A stretch of DNA of 6,423 nt from Actinomycetes bacterium (GTDB lineage Bacteria; Actinomycetota; Acidimicrobiia; Acidimicrobiales; Microtrichaceae): positions 1 through 6,423 of the forward strand of contig JAEWED010000242.1 of NCBI GenBank assembly GCA_023389745.1, written 5' to 3'. Position numbers and translations under genes: made by a program. Under the pieces are notes generated by a model, which saw only the letters and a program-made list of their open reading frames with translations, had not been told where the DNA came from and ran no database searches. Below are positions 5,446-6,423 of the stretch, piece after piece (positions within the stretch are counted from its first letter, which is position 1; every line of letters begins with the position of its first letter).

Positions 5446-5865
5446 ATGAGCGATATGAACGACTTCAACGCGGGGGTCATCGCCGAGTTCCGAGACAACG
5501 CCGGCAAGGTCGGAGGCCCCTTCGAGGGAGCCCCGATGGTGCTGCTGCACCACACCGGCGCGAAGTCGGGGGTCGAGCGGGTGACTCCGCTGATGTACCG
5601 GCCCGACGGTGATCGCATCGTGATCTTCGCCTCCAAGGCGGGGGCGCCGGACCACCCCGCGTGGTTCCACAACCTGGTCGCCAACCCCGAGACCACCATC
5701 GAGATCGGTGACGAGACGGGTGTGGCGGTGCGCGCGAAGGTGCTCGAGGGCGAGGAGCGCGAGCGTGTCTGGAACGGTCAGAAGGCCGACGTCCCCCAGT
5801 TCGCCGAGTACGAGGTGTCCGCGGGCGACCGGGTCATCCCCGTCGTCGCGCTCGAGCGCATCTGA
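5446..5865 (+). CDS. Deazaflavin (F420)-dependent nitroreductase-family oxidoreductase, Ddn-like
   Basis: A 139-residue split-beta-barrel protein of the F420H2-dependent Ddn/FDOR-A family, known from mycobacteria to reduce quinones, nitroimidazoles and other xenobiotics using the reduced deazaflavin F420. The family signature is clear: LLHHTGAKSGVERVTPLMY (33-51), IVIFASKAGAPDHPAWFHNL (58-77) and VANPETTIEIG (78-88), followed by a C-terminal segment with VPQFAEYE (116-123). The start is ATG 5446 with GAGG 7 nt upstream; the open frame continues 25 codons further out but with Arg/Thr-rich sequence unlike the family. It is the only plus-strand gene, divergent from the TetR gene and convergent with ilvE (18 bp between stops). 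TetR control is likely by position. There is no lipobox or signal peptide. F420 rather than FMN as cofactor is inferred from the family; the substrate is unknown. Confidence 0.9.
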   Translation: MSDMNDFNAGVIAEFRDNAGKVGGPFEGAPMVLLHHTGAKSGVERVTPLMYRPDGDRIVIFASKAGAPDHPAWFHNLVANPETTIEIGDETGVAVRAKVLEGEERERVWNGQKADVPQFAEYEVSAGDRVIPVVALERI

Positions 5866-5870
5866 GGGCT

Positions 5871-5882
5871 GCGCCGAGGCGC
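5871..5882. terminator. Small hairpin between convergent stop codons
   Basis: GCGCC-GA-GGCGC sits in the 18-bp gap between the oxidoreductase stop and the ilvE stop. As RNA it would be a 4-bp stem with a 4-nt loop on either strand. It is the only candidate in this tiny gap but too short to trust as a terminator. Confidence 0.2.
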
Positions 5883-5883
5883 G

Positions 5884-6423
5884 TCACGGGCGCCGGGGGA
5901 GCGCCACTCCCGCGGCGTCGAGGGTCCCGTCGACACGGGCCAGCCAACCGAAGCGGTCCTCGGCCACGCCGTGTTGCACGTCGAGCAGCCGCCGTCGCAG
6001 CGCGATCGTCACCGGGCCCGGCTCGCCGTCACCGATCACCAGTCGCTCGCCCCGGTCGACCAGCGCGCCGACGGGAGCCATGACCGCGGCCGTGCCGCAG
6101 GCGAACATCTCGACCAGCGTGCCGTCCGCGATGCCCGCCCGGACGTCCTCGATCGAGGTCGCCCTGACCGCCATCTCGTCGATCTCGACGCCGGGGACGG
6201 CGGAGCCGTCGCCCGACGCGTCCGCCGCGGCGAGCGTCAGCAGCGAGTCCCGCGTCACGCCGTCGAGGATGGTGCCCGTCAGCGGCGGGGTGGTCACCAC
6301 AGTGCGTCCGTCGCGGCGCCACACGAACATCACGTTCATCGCGTTGAGCTCCTCGACCCACCGGTGCTCGACCGCGTCGAGCCAGAGGACCTGGTCGTGT
6401 CCGGCGTCGCCCGCCCCGCCCGG
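5884..6423 (-). CDS. ilvE: Branched-chain amino acid aminotransferase, C-terminal 179 residues (5' end outside window)
   Basis: The frame is open from the right edge to a TGA at 5884-5886. The sequence is the C-terminal half of a class IV PLP-dependent aminotransferase, which interconverts Leu, Ile and Val with their 2-oxo acids using glutamate/2-oxoglutarate. Diagnostic segments, numbered from the first visible residue, are HDQVLWLDAVEHRWVEELNAMNV (9-31), PLTGTILDGVTRDSLLTL (48-65) with PLP-phosphate contacts, EMFACGTAAVMAPVG (107-121), and PGPVTIALRRRLLDVQHG (137-154). The PLP-binding lysine would lie some 15-20 residues upstream, just beyond the window, so activity cannot be judged. The order of motifs matches actinobacterial IlvE closely. 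The stretch between the TG-T-DGVTRDS motif and the EMFACGTA motif carries a few extra Gly/Ala/Asp residues (SGDGSAVPG, 71-79) compared with the pattern I recall. It is convergent with the oxidoreductase gene and probably unrelated in function. Confidence 0.9.
   Translation of the reverse strand, partial: PGGAGDAGHDQVLWLDAVEHRWVEELNAMNVMFVWRRDGRTVVTTPPLTGTILDGVTRDSLLTLAAADASGDGSAVPGVEIDEMAVRATSIEDVRAGIADGTLVEMFACGTAAVMAPVGALVDRGERLVIGDGEPGPVTIALRRRLLDVQHGVAEDRFGWLARVDGTLDAAGVALPRRP

Overview
The window looks like chromosomal DNA of a high-GC actinobacterium (Actinomycetota). Every gene has strong G/C bias at third codon positions, there is a GTG start behind a strong Shine-Dalgarno, and the gene families fit: a mycobacterial-type lactate 2-monooxygenase, a Ddn-type deazaflavin (F420)-dependent oxidoreductase and an actinobacterial NERD protein. 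I cannot assign a genus.

Seven genes are supported, six on the minus strand and one on the plus strand. Reading right to left on the minus strand: the C-terminal half of branched-chain amino acid aminotransferase IlvE (cut by the right edge), a TetR-family regulator, a DHA3-type MFS efflux transporter, a PhnB-like VOC protein, an FMN-dependent lactate 2-monooxygenase, and a NERD-domain protein (cut by the left edge). The only plus-strand gene is the deazaflavin-dependent oxidoreductase. It is divergent from the TetR gene (95 bp between start codons) and convergent with ilvE (18 bp between stop codons).

The regulator, transporter and oxidoreductase are plausibly one small stress or xenobiotic-response unit, with TetR acting on the shared divergent region. 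The transporter has its own punctuation: an 8-bp hairpin follows the tetR stop, and a promoter with MerR/SoxR-type geometry (19-bp spacer carrying a CCTCAAGT half-site) precedes the MFS start. The lactate oxidase gene is metabolic and may be transcribed from upstream, because no TA dinucleotide, and so no ordinary -10 hexamer, exists in the 138 bp before it. IlvE is housekeeping amino acid metabolism.

The longest non-coding stretch (2913-3184, 272 bp) lies between the transporter stop and the VOC gene. It holds two adjacent short tandem repeats and a 13-bp inverted repeat with one arm split by a 7-nt duplication. I see no tRNA, rRNA, CRISPR, insertion sequence, prophage or recognisable defence system. 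Most of the window is ordinary accessory metabolism; the best leads are the non-coding elements around the MFS gene.
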